A DNA stretch of 12,249 nt from positions 1 to 12,249 of the forward strand of contig DDKN01000025.1 of the NCBI GenBank assembly GCA_002339725.1. The letters are read 5' to 3'. Made by a program: the position numbers and the translations under genes. This DNA is from Thiobacillus sp. UBA2597. Its GTDB lineage: Bacteria; Pseudomonadota; Gammaproteobacteria; Burkholderiales; Thiobacillaceae. Numbering within the stretch: the first letter of the stretch is position 1; each line of letters starts with the position of its first letter. The notes beneath the pieces are model-generated. The model was given only the letters and a program-made list of their open reading frames with translations. It was not told the DNA's origin and made no database searches. This document shows, one piece after another, positions 1-6,375 of the stretch.

Positions 1-107
1 AGCCACTCGGCCAGATAGATCAGTGTGGCCAGGACCACCGCGATCAGCAGCTCCTCCAGGCCGATGGAGAACCGGGTAATGAAGTTCTCGACCAGGTCCA
101 GCGCCAT
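1..107 (-). CDS. Partial membrane protein, N-terminus only (unrecognised)
   Basis: Only the first 35 or so codons are in the window; the gene runs off the left edge. The start is ATG at 107-105. An in-frame TAA four codons upstream rules out a longer N-terminus. The peptide begins MALDLVENFITRFSIGLEEL and continues into a hydrophobic stretch (about residues 18-33, rich in Leu, Ile, Val and Ala), which looks like a first transmembrane helix or signal anchor. I see no strong Shine-Dalgarno sequence. It follows flaF on the same strand with a gap of about 58 bp, so it may be the last visible member of the flagellar operon or an unrelated gene read through from it. I do not recognise the family. 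The identity of this protein is open. Confidence 0.5.
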   Translation of the reverse strand, partial: MALDLVENFITRFSIGLEELLIAVVLATLIYLAEW

Positions 108-165
108 GACGAATCGTTATGCTCGGTCAGCTCGGCTGTGGATCAGTCGAGTGGCCATCGGCGCC

Positions 166-567
166 TTATTTTTCGGCGCCGCTCGCCGGCTGGCCCGGGT
201 TGGCGCGCAAGCCGGCCGCGATGTTCTGATTGATGGAAATCAGGATATCGAGTTTTTCGGCCTCCGGCTTGGCCATGAGCTGAAAGGTGCGCCGGTCGAT
301 GAAGCCCGACAGGGCGAGCAGGTTGGTCTTGATCTCGGCCGGCAGGGGATTGTCGGGATTGGCCAGTTCCGTCTGCAGATAGGTCCACAGCTTTTGGTTG
401 TAACGCAGCGCCTCGTCGAGCAGGGCATTGCGGTTGGGGTCGTCCCAGTTGTTGCGCACGGCCTGCAGGCGCATGGCTGCCCGGGTCAGTACCGAGGCCT
501 CGAGCTCGCGGCCGGACAGGGTTTCCCGCTCGACCTGCTGATAGGCATCAAGTGGATTGACGGGCAT
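166..567 (-). CDS. flaF: FlaF family flagellar biosynthesis regulator / flagellin secretion factor
   Basis: The 133-aa protein has the FlaF pattern. It has an N-terminal AYQ (residues 8-10), then a GRELEA segment (about 19-24) and a helical run ending in LRYNQKLWTYL (about 54-64). This is followed by NPLPAEIKTNLLALSGFIDR (about 73-92). Length is near the usual 110-130 aa. In Caulobacter, FlaF is needed for flagellin synthesis and export and acts with FlbT as an opposing pair; FlaF binds flagellin and FlbT lowers flagellin mRNA translation or stability. The ATG at 567-565 lies inside the 3' end of flbT (20-bp overlap), so translation is probably coupled. An AGGA about 12 nt upstream is the only ribosome binding site candidate. 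The stop codon falls between two GGCGCC arms (160-165 and 175-180), a possible weak 3' hairpin without a T tract. Confidence 0.9.
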   Translation of the reverse strand: MPVNPLDAYQQVERETLSGRELEASVLTRAAMRLQAVRNNWDDPNRNALLDEALRYNQKLWTYLQTELANPDNPLPAEIKTNLLALSGFIDRRTFQLMAKPEAEKLDILISINQNIAAGLRANPGQPASGAEK

Positions 568-946
568 GGTCGATCAATTCCTGTTCGTACTCGATGAGTT
601 TCTTGGCCACCTTCAGGGCCTGATAGAGGCGGCCGTTGGCGATGTCCTGCGACATTTCCTCCAGCATCGCCTCGGTGCTCGGGGCCGCCTCGCGCACCTG
701 AGCGCTCATGTTTTCATAAGGCTGTTGATACTGGTCGGCGTGGGCCGGGTCCATGTACATGCACTGGACGGCCAGATAGATGCGCTTGCAGGGGGTATCG
801 GCCCGCGCCTCGGTGTAGATGTCCTTTTCCCGCAGGATGGAGGCATCGTTCAGCACGGTGATCTGGGCGCGGGACGGGCCGTTGGCCAGCACCGCGCCGT
901 TGATGAAGATTTTTTCGTTCGGCTTAAGCTCGATGTTCAGGGGCAC
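548..946 (-). CDS. flbT: FlbT family flagellin post-transcriptional regulator
   Basis: The 132-aa product matches FlbT. It has an N-terminal LKPNEKIFINGAVLANG (residues 7-23), then SILREKDI (about 36-43) and TPCKRIYLAVQCMYM (about 51-65). The last third is helical and begins at about residue 78. FlbT of Caulobacter associates with the 5' untranslated region of flagellin mRNA and destabilises it until the hook is complete, so this protein is a plausible partner of the hairpin upstream of the flagellin gene here. The start must be GTG (946-944): the codon two triplets upstream is TGA, and the next codons encode the conserved PLNIELK. It begins 7 bp after the stop of the preceding 226-aa gene and overlaps flaF by 20 bp, consistent with one polycistronic flagellar transcript. 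Confidence 0.9.
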   Translation of the reverse strand: MPLNIELKPNEKIFINGAVLANGPSRAQITVLNDASILREKDIYTEARADTPCKRIYLAVQCMYMDPAHADQYQQPYENMSAQVREAAPSTEAMLEEMSQDIANGRLYQALKVAKKLIEYEQELIDHARQST

Positions 947-953
947 GAATCAC

Positions 954-1634
954 TCATCCCAGGGCTGTCAACACATCCTGGGAAGTCGTGAGCGATCGGC
1001 CGATTTGGGCCAGGTAGGCCTGGCTCGCTTGGGTGCGCATGGCGGCATCCTGCTCGGACTGCCCAGAATCAGCCGCTACGATATCCGCCCACATGCCGGA
1101 ACGCAACTGGGCCAGACCGGCCTGGGCCGCTTCGACCTGACTGAGCGTGGCCGCCACCTCCTCGTCGCTGGCCTGGCTCGGGTCGAGCGGGGCGAAGTCG
1201 AACGGCGCGGCCTGAGCCGGCAAAGCCACCTTGTCCGCCAGCTTTTCGGCCGGCGTGATCAAGGCCTCGATCTGCTTGCGCAGGCCGCTGACCTGGTTGA
1301 GCAGCTCGATGCGGACCGGATTGTCCTTGCCGTAGGGCGGGTAATGCTTGACGATGGCCGTCAGCCTGTCCCGCGTTTCCTCGAGTTTTGCCTGGAGCGC
1401 ATCGAGGTTGCGCGCGCCCTCGCGCAGACCGATGGCCTGCTCGGCGCGTGCATCGCGCTCGCCTTGAATCCGGGCGAATTCACCCCGGATTTGCGCCTCG
1501 TCTGCCGACGGCTTGTCCACCGTCGCGCCCGACCAGACGCGATCAGGCCCGCCCCGCACAGGGGGCGAACCTTGGGAATTGATCGGGCTGGCAAGCGTTG
1601 CCGCCAACCCGGTAATGCCGATTTCGGTTGCCAT
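954..1634 (-). CDS. Hypothetical flagellar-operon protein with axial-protein-like C-terminal helix
   Basis: This 226-aa protein is not one I can name. It starts with ATG at 1634-1632, preceded by GGAG 8 nt upstream. It has no clear signal peptide and no membrane segment. Residues about 45-90 form a charged, probably coiled-coil segment. A YPPYGKDNPVRIELLNQ motif follows (about 97-113), then another helix with GLRKQIEAL. Residues about 140-165 are Pro/Ala-rich. The last 25 residues (SQAYLAQIGRSLTTSQDVLT, then AL and G) resemble the amphipathic C-terminal helix of exported axial flagellar proteins (rod, hook, flagellin). It sits between flagellin and flbT in the same orientation, 69 bp after flagellin, so a flagellar role is likely. 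It could be an exported filament- or hook-associated protein or a cytosolic flagellin partner. The coding call is firm; the function is unknown. Confidence 0.75.
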   Translation of the reverse strand: MATEIGITGLAATLASPINSQGSPPVRGGPDRVWSGATVDKPSADEAQIRGEFARIQGERDARAEQAIGLREGARNLDALQAKLEETRDRLTAIVKHYPPYGKDNPVRIELLNQVSGLRKQIEALITPAEKLADKVALPAQAAPFDFAPLDPSQASDEEVAATLSQVEAAQAGLAQLRSGMWADIVAADSGQSEQDAAMRTQASQAYLAQIGRSLTTSQDVLTALG

Positions 1635-1653
1635 GGTGTCGATCTCCGCAAGT

Positions 1654-1677
1654 GGGGAGAAGGCCTGGGCCCTCCCC
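1654..1677 (-). other. Intergenic hairpin between flagellin and downstream gene
   Basis: In the 69-bp gap after the flagellin stop codon, the arms GGGGAG (1654-1659) and CTCCCC (1672-1677) pair. Inside them GGCC (1662-1665) can partly pair with GGCC (1668-1671), leaving two unpaired bases on one side. On the minus strand the structure is followed by ACTTGCGG, not a T run, so it is not a canonical intrinsic terminator. A stable hairpin directly 3' of a very highly expressed gene could act as an mRNA-stabilising or processing element that keeps flagellin output above that of the downstream regulators. That role is inferred from position only. Confidence 0.4.
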
Positions 1678-1703
1678 CCGTTACAGAGTGTCTACCTGCT
1701 CGC

Positions 1704-3062
1704 TTAGAACAGACGCAACACGCCCTGCAGAGCCTGAGCCGCCAGGCTCAGCGAGGTCACACCCAACTGCTGCTGGGTCTGCAGAGCCAGCATGTTGGCA
1801 CCTTCCTCGTTGGTGTCCGCCAAGGTCAGCTTGTCCGCACCGGCGATCAGGGTGTTGGACAGGTCCTTGATGAAGTTGTTACGCGTCTGCAGGATGCTGA
1901 CGTTGCCCGAGAGCTTGCTGGATTCCGCCTGCAAAGTGGCCAGGGCGGCGTTCAGCTTGGCATCCAGGGCATCGAGCTCGGCGGCGCTGTCGAAGTCGCT
2001 GGCGACGTAGTCGGCGGTGGCGAAGAAGGCCGAAGTCGGCGCCGTGGTGTCGGGACTCTGCGCGAAGCTGCCATCGGTTGCACCGTCGGCGGTCAACGTG
2101 TAGACATCGTTGTTGGTCGTCGTGGTGCTCCCGTCGTGGACCGTTACCAGGACACTGGAATCAGCAGCACCGGCCTGGGTGATCGAGATCTCACCCGCCG
2201 CATCGACGGTGCCAGCCTGATCCTTCGTGTAGGTGATGGTCAGCGCGTTGGCCGACGTTTTGGTCACGTTGATATAGCCGTCAGCCGCCTTGTACACGGC
2301 GCTACCGGCCTCGTTCGACACCAGGGTGCTGGTGGCCAGGCCGTTGGTCACGGTCACGTTGGTGCCGGAAGCGGAACCATTACGGCTGATGGTGATGCCG
2401 CCCAGGGTGATGCTGAGCGCATCAGTCGCAGCGGTGACCTCCACCTTGTTGTTGCTGGCGCCATCGAAATACACACCTTGAGTCGCGCTGGCCGACGAAA
2501 CATCGTAAGTCGGCGTGGCGCCCTTGGTGATGTTCAGACCCTTGGTGGTGGAATCGAAGCCCTTCACCGTCAGCGAGGTGGAGGATTCCTCGTTGAAGTA
2601 GACCGTCAGTTCGGTCGGGGCCAGGGTGCCGGGGTCCTTCTGCAGGAAGTTCACACCGTTGTAGGAGGCGTCCTTGACCAGATTGTTGATCTGGGTCATC
2701 ACGGTGTTGTACTGGGTGGCCACCGCTTCACGGGTGGTGGCGCCGTCGGCCGCCGCCAGGGCGGAACGGGCCTGGGTGACCAGGGACTTCAGCTGCTGGA
2801 TCGAGCTCTTGATGCCGGTGATGCCGTTGCTGGCGGCGGTCACGGCCGAAATCGCGTTGTTGATGTCGGTCTTGCGGTCCGACAGCAGGTTGGCACGCTG
2901 ATTCAGGCCTTCGGCGGTAAAGTACTTGACCGCATCGTCCAGCACGCTGTTGACGGCCCGGCCGGTGGACAGGCGCAGCTGGGTACGGTCCAGCAGCTCG
3001 GCGCTGCGCTGCAGCGACAGCAGGTTGGACCGCATTGCGGAGGTGAGGGTAACGTCAGCCAT
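1704..3062 (-). CDS. Flagellin (filament subunit)
   Basis: The 452-aa protein has the standard flagellin layout. A conserved N-terminal D0/D1 half (about residues 1-145) contains LDRTQLRLSTGRAVNSVLDD (24-43). A variable Ser/Thr/Ala/Asp-rich centre (about 150-355) holds many Thr and Ser residues and little Lys or Arg. A conserved C-terminal D1/D0 half (about 360-452) includes NEEGANMLALQTQQQL and ends in LRLF. The form resembles flagellins of Rhodospirillales-type bacteria. There is no signal peptide, as expected for type III flagellar export. The ATG at 3062-3060 is well placed: AAAGGAG (3069-3075) lies 6 nt upstream. Transcription is predicted from a sigma-28 promoter at 3150-3176. The Ser/Thr-rich surface domain is the expected place for O-glycosylation, and a GT41 glycosyltransferase gene is divergently transcribed next door. 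Confidence 0.97.
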   Translation of the reverse strand: MADVTLTSAMRSNLLSLQRSAELLDRTQLRLSTGRAVNSVLDDAVKYFTAEGLNQRANLLSDRKTDINNAISAVTAASNGITGIKSSIQQLKSLVTQARSALAAADGATTREAVATQYNTVMTQINNLVKDASYNGVNFLQKDPGTLAPTELTVYFNEESSTSLTVKGFDSTTKGLNITKGATPTYDVSSASATQGVYFDGASNNKVEVTAATDALSITLGGITISRNGSASGTNVTVTNGLATSTLVSNEAGSAVYKAADGYINVTKTSANALTITYTKDQAGTVDAAGEISITQAGAADSSVLVTVHDGSTTTTNNDVYTLTADGATDGSFAQSPDTTAPTSAFFATADYVASDFDSAAELDALDAKLNAALATLQAESSKLSGNVSILQTRNNFIKDLSNTLIAGADKLTLADTNEEGANMLALQTQQQLGVTSLSLAAQALQGVLRLF

Positions 3063-3082
3063 TTGATACTCCTTTCTGGGGT

Positions 3083-3113
3083 AAAAAGCGCCCGGGAACT
3101 TCTTTCCCGGGCG
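3083..3113 (-). terminator. Terminator-shaped hairpin in the flagellin 5' leader (possible attenuator / FlbT target)
   Basis: A perfect 10-bp inverted repeat (arms 3089-3098 and 3104-3113, CGCCCGGGAA with TTCCCGGGCG) has a 5-nt loop. On the minus strand one C and then five T (3087-3083) follow it, the form of an intrinsic terminator. It lies about 30-40 nt downstream of the predicted flagellin transcription start and 26 nt upstream of the flagellin ATG, just before the ribosome binding site. No minus-strand gene upstream needs a terminator, because the next gene is divergent. It is therefore more likely to act inside the flagellin leader, by attenuation, mRNA stability or binding of FlbT (encoded in the same operon). 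It might instead block stray antisense transcription. The structure is seen directly; the role is inferred. Confidence 0.6.
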
Positions 3114-3149
3114 GGTTCCATGCCAAATTCTTGGGCCTGGCCTGATCAG

Positions 3150-3176
3150 GTATCGGCGCCCGCGCGCAAAACTTTA
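3150..3176 (-). promoter_or_regulatory. Sigma-28 (FliA) flagellar promoter for flagellin
   Basis: On the minus strand the -35 element TAAAGTTT (3176-3169) and the -10 element GCCGATAC (3157-3150) are separated by exactly 11 nt. The established sigma-28 consensus in enterics is TAAAGTTT-N11-GCCGATAA, so only the last base differs. The start of transcription would fall near 3142, giving a leader of about 80 nt that contains the hairpin at 3089-3113. This places flagellin in the late, FliA-dependent class of flagellar genes, expressed after hook completion when the anti-sigma factor FlgM is exported. Confidence 0.9.
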
Positions 3177-3230
3177 GTCCGCACCATTTCCGATTGGATT
3201 CAACGGGTTATGCATTCGGCAGGAAAGCGA

Positions 3231-3239
3231 TGCCATAAT
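3231..3239 (+). promoter_or_regulatory. Candidate extended -10 promoter for the glycosyltransferase gene
   Basis: TGCCATAAT at 3231-3239 has the form of an extended -10 element (TGn followed by a 5/6 match to TATAAT). It lies about 43 bp upstream of the glycosyltransferase ATG. No convincing -35 hexamer is found at 16-18 bp spacing, which is tolerated by extended -10 promoters. It is separate from the divergent sigma-28 flagellin promoter. No sigma-28 site is visible in this direction, so the two divergent genes probably differ in timing. Confidence 0.35.
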
Positions 3240-3281
3240 GCCGCCACCGTTTCCTCAATACCCCGGTCAGGCAAGCCCGCC

Positions 3282-5570
3282 ATGAGCAAACAGCGCCGTA
3301 TCCCCAGTCGCCCCGCACCCCAGGCCCCGGCCCTGATGGCCCTCCAGATCGCGGCCGAGAAGGCCCGGCTGGCCGGCCAGTGGCAGGAGTTCGAGCGCCT
3401 GGTGCGGCAAATCCTGCGCCAGGCGCCGGGTCAGGCCTGGGCCACCAGCGCCTACAGCGCCTATCTGATCGGCCAGGGACGCCAGATCGAGGCCATTCCC
3501 CTGATCGAGGCGGGCCTCAAGGCCCATCCGCGCGACGCCCAGCTGTGGGTCAACCTGGCGGCCTGCCAGTTCTACCTGGGCCGTTACCCCGAGTGCGCCG
3601 AAAGCGCGCGCCAGGCGATCGAGCTCAACCCCAAGTTCGGGGCCGCCTGGATCAATCTCTCCTCCGCCTACCATTGCCTGGAAAAGTTCAAGGAGGCCGA
3701 GCAGGCCGCGCGCCAGGCCGTCGCCCTGCCCGGCGAATACGCCGTCCATGCCTGGAACTGCCTGGCCAACGCCCTGAAAGGCCAGGGGCGCATGCAGGAA
3801 GCGATCGAGGCGAGCCGCAAGGTGCTGGAGATCGATCCGGACTTCGAATCGGGCAAGACCAATTTGTTGTTTAACCTCCTTTACTATGAACATGCCACCA
3901 CCGAGGAGATCGCCCGCACCGCCTTTGAACTGAGCGCACATACCGAAGCCCCGCATAAAGCCCACTGGCCGCGGCACGACAACCCCCCGGAACCTTGGCG
4001 TCGATTGCGGGTTGGCTTTATCTCCCCGGACCTGCGCTTGCACTCGGTCATGTACTTTGCGGAGATTCCGATTGCCCGTCTGGATCGGCAACAGTTCGAA
4101 ATCTATTGCTATGCAGTGGGCCGCGAGCGGGATGAGGAAACCGAACGGGTTCGCCGCTTTGCCGATCACTGGCGCGATTTGGGCACGATCCCTGCCGAGG
4201 CACAGGCCAGGATCATTCTCGAAGACAAGATCGACGTCTTGATCGACCTGGCCGGTTATACCGGTAGCAACGCCCTGCCCACCCTCGCCAGAAAACCGGC
4301 GCCGATCCAGATTTCCTGGCTGGGTTATCCCGGCACAACCGGCATGACGGCGGTCGATTGGCTGATCACGGATGATGTATTGGTCCCGGAAGACGAAGAC
4401 CACTTATACAGCGAAAGATTGATCCGACTGCCGCCACCCGCCTTTGCCTATCGACCCTTGATCAGACAACCCATACTGCGCCATTGGCCAACCTACCAAG
4501 TCAACCAGTGCCCCGCCCTGAGCAAGGGCTACATCACCTTTGGCTGCTGCAACAACATTGCAAAACTCACCCCCAGGACATTGAAGACCTGGGCCGAACT
4601 GCTGCGGCGCCTGCCCACGGCCCATTTGCTGATCGAAGGCAACGGCCTCAAAACCGAAGAAGAGCAGGCGTCCTTCCGCCAGCATTTGCTCCAACACGGC
4701 ATCCCAGACGAGCGGCTCACCCTGATTCCGCGCGAGGGGAAAAATCAGTATCTGACCTATCACCAGATCGACATTGCGCTCGACCCATTCCCGCTTACCG
4801 GCGGCACCACAAGCTTCGACCTGCTGTGGATGGGACTGCCGCTGGTAACTCTGGAAAGCCCGGGCACACGGGGCAAGTTGTCGGCCACCCTGTTACACGG
4901 CCTGAATCGTCGGGAATGGATTGCCCACAACGAAGAGGAATATCTCGCCATCGCCGAGGGCCTGGCTGCCGATGTGCATCGCCTGAACGCTGATCGCCTG
5001 GCCCAACGCCTGCGCATGGAGCACAGCCCGCTGATGGATGAAGCGGCCTTTGCCAGCCTCTTTGGTGCCGCCATTCGACAAACCTGGCTGCATTGGTGCG
5101 CACAAAAGATCGTCGGCGACGATGACCTGGCCCAGGCCCGCCAGATTCAAGACTGGATTGCCCAACGCGAGCCCCCACCTCCCTACCAGCCGCTGGTTCA
5201 TATGGCAGCAGGGCAACATATCCCCCTGGCTGAGGCATGGCATATGCTCAATCAGGCGCTCGGCTCGGAAAACTGGCCAGAAGTGAAGCGCATTGGGCTT
5301 TTGATTATCGAAAGCATTTCCAAGGAGCCGGTTGCCCTGATGGCGCTCGCGGAATTGGAGCATGCTCACGGCAATTACCAGGCCGCGAAGATTTTCGCCG
5401 AGCACGCCATCGAAGAGGCGCCGGAAATGGATGAGTGGTATCAACGGCTGGCCGACTGGCACCTGGCGGCGGGCAACGAGAAGGCCGCCCTGCACGTGCT
5501 TCAGGTGCTGGCCGCCCGGCTGTCCCAACGCGTCAACCAAGAATTGGCTGGCGGCGAGCCGCTGCGCTGA
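3282..5570 (+). CDS. TPR-containing GT41 (OGT/SPINDLY-like) glycosyltransferase, candidate flagellin O-glycosyltransferase (FlmG-like)
   Basis: The 762-aa protein begins at ATG 3282 (MSKQRRIPSRP); the frame stays open far upstream, but that stretch is antisense to flagellin. Residues about 18-205 form roughly five TPR repeats. Residues about 240-610 are a GT41 GT-B domain. Features matching eukaryotic OGT are RVGFISPD followed by His254, then LARKPAPIQISWLGYPGTTG, Lys428 in NIAKLTP (UDP-phosphate lysine position), and GGTTSFDLLWMG (507-518) with Asp513. Residues about 632-762 add further TPR-like helix pairs. The family transfers a sugar from a nucleotide donor to Ser/Thr; the Caulobacter homologue FlmG recognises flagellin through its TPRs. 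The gene is divergent from flagellin and converges on a deoxysugar operon, so flagellin is the likely acceptor (inference). The donor sugar is unknown. The ribosome binding site is weak (CAGG). Confidence 0.88.
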   Translation: MSKQRRIPSRPAPQAPALMALQIAAEKARLAGQWQEFERLVRQILRQAPGQAWATSAYSAYLIGQGRQIEAIPLIEAGLKAHPRDAQLWVNLAACQFYLGRYPECAESARQAIELNPKFGAAWINLSSAYHCLEKFKEAEQAARQAVALPGEYAVHAWNCLANALKGQGRMQEAIEASRKVLEIDPDFESGKTNLLFNLLYYEHATTEEIARTAFELSAHTEAPHKAHWPRHDNPPEPWRRLRVGFISPDLRLHSVMYFAEIPIARLDRQQFEIYCYAVGRERDEETERVRRFADHWRDLGTIPAEAQARIILEDKIDVLIDLAGYTGSNALPTLARKPAPIQISWLGYPGTTGMTAVDWLITDDVLVPEDEDHLYSERLIRLPPPAFAYRPLIRQPILRHWPTYQVNQCPALSKGYITFGCCNNIAKLTPRTLKTWAELLRRLPTAHLLIEGNGLKTEEEQASFRQHLLQHGIPDERLTLIPREGKNQYLTYHQIDIALDPFPLTGGTTSFDLLWMGLPLVTLESPGTRGKLSATLLHGLNRREWIAHNEEEYLAIAEGLAADVHRLNADRLAQRLRMEHSPLMDEAAFASLFGAAIRQTWLHWCAQKIVGDDDLAQARQIQDWIAQREPPPPYQPLVHMAAGQHIPLAEAWHMLNQALGSENWPEVKRIGLLIIESISKEPVALMALAELEHAHGNYQAAKIFAEHAIEEAPEMDEWYQRLADWHLAAGNEKAALHVLQVLAARLSQRVNQELAGGEPLR

Positions 5571-5588
5571 CCGGCCCGGCGCGGTTTT
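5559..5588 (+). terminator. Weak candidate terminator after the glycosyltransferase gene
   Basis: CCGC plus GC (5559-5562 and 5564-5565, one bulged T) can pair with GCGCGG (5579-5584), and TTTT follows at 5585-5588. The stem is short, overlaps the stop codon and has a 13-nt loop, so this is only a tentative call. The next gene is convergent and ends 16 bp away, so some termination signal is expected here. Confidence 0.3.
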
Positions 5589-6366
5589 ATACCCTTCGCC
5601 GCAAGAAGCCCTGTGGCGCCACGGTCACTTGTAGCTTATTTTGAAGGTCGACAGCCAGCTCGAATTCGGGATGCCCGGGCAGCCAGGCCTGAACAGCGGT
5701 TTTGGGGTTGTTGCCCACATCCCAAGGTCGATTGGCGAAGAAGTGCGGCGGCATGTCCTCGACAAAGGTATCGAATACGACGCAGTAGCTCCCCGGTGTC
5801 ACCAAGGGCGCATAGGCCTCCAACTCAGCCAGGACATGATCATGGGTATGCATCGAATCCAGGCAGACCATGACCCGTTCATATTCCCTGGCGACAGCCT
5901 GTACCTGAGCAACCACATCCGGAGCGACCGATGAACCCTGAATCATCTGGATGCGGCTTGCCATAGGGTGCGCCTCGATGGCGGCCCGGTTATGCTCCCG
6001 GATGTCGATGTCGACCCCAAGCACCTTACGCTTGGACAGGGACGGATCAAACACCGCACCGGTCTCGATGGCATCGCACATATCCAGCATGGCCAAAAGC
6101 GAAGCGCTCAATACCAGTGAGCCGCCATGCGCGATACCGGTCTCGATGATCAAATCCGGCCGTACGGACCACACCAACTCCTGGATCGCGACGATGTCCT
6201 GCGGATACTGAATGATAGGCCGCCCAAGCCAGCTGAAATTGTATACATACTGACGCTGCATTGATGCCTGCAGCCAGGCCTGTGAAAGCCTGCGTAATTC
6301 CTCATCATGGGCGTAGCTGGCAATGCGCTCGCGCTTTTCTTGCTCAAATTGTTCAATGGGATTCAT
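5587..6366 (-). CDS. CmcI / cephalosporin-hydroxylase family SAM-dependent methyltransferase-like protein
   Basis: The 259-aa protein matches the CmcI family (Pfam 'cephalosporin hydroxylase'). Despite the name these are Rossmann-fold SAM-binding proteins, many of them O-methyltransferases in polysaccharide clusters. Visible are WLGRPIIQYPQDIVAIQEL (46-64), the SAM-loop motif IIETGIAHGGS (73-83), VLGVDIDIREHN (115-126), and a DSMHTHDH patch (Asp170, His173, His175, His177). That patch is in the region where the family binds a divalent metal. The length is usual. The ATG at 6366-6364 lies 9 bp after the stop of the preceding TylF-like gene, with only a weak ribosome binding site. It is the last gene of the sugar operon and converges on the GT41 gene. 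A likely role is methylation of a sugar hydroxyl on the glycan or nucleotide sugar. The exact substrate cannot be read from sequence. Confidence 0.85.
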   Translation of the reverse strand: MNPIEQFEQEKRERIASYAHDEELRRLSQAWLQASMQRQYVYNFSWLGRPIIQYPQDIVAIQELVWSVRPDLIIETGIAHGGSLVLSASLLAMLDMCDAIETGAVFDPSLSKRKVLGVDIDIREHNRAAIEAHPMASRIQMIQGSSVAPDVVAQVQAVAREYERVMVCLDSMHTHDHVLAELEAYAPLVTPGSYCVVFDTFVEDMPPHFFANRPWDVGNNPKTAVQAWLPGHPEFELAVDLQNKLQVTVAPQGFLRRRV

Positions 6367-6375
6367 AAGCAGTTA

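Noticed and set aside
160..180. GGCGCC...GGCGCC pair around the flaF stop codon as a terminator
   Set aside because: GGCGCC is itself a palindrome, the stem is only 6 bp with a 9-nt loop, and no T tract follows on the minus strand.
3111..3125. Sigma-54-like site (TGGCA, then GC at the right spacing) in the flagellin leader, minus strand
   Set aside because: The GG-N10-GC spacing is right, but the -12 element reads CCGC instead of TTGC and overlaps the hairpin arm. A start here would fall inside the hairpin. The sigma-28 site at 3150-3176 is far stronger.
819..3281. Plus-strand frame open for 821 codons upstream of the glycosyltransferase start
   Set aside because: It runs antisense through flbT, the 226-aa gene and flagellin, all supported by family motifs, a promoter and ribosome binding sites. 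Its translation is Gly/Arg/Leu/Gln-rich and family-free, as expected for the antisense of GC-rich genes. The real N-terminus (MSKQRRIP) starts at 3282.
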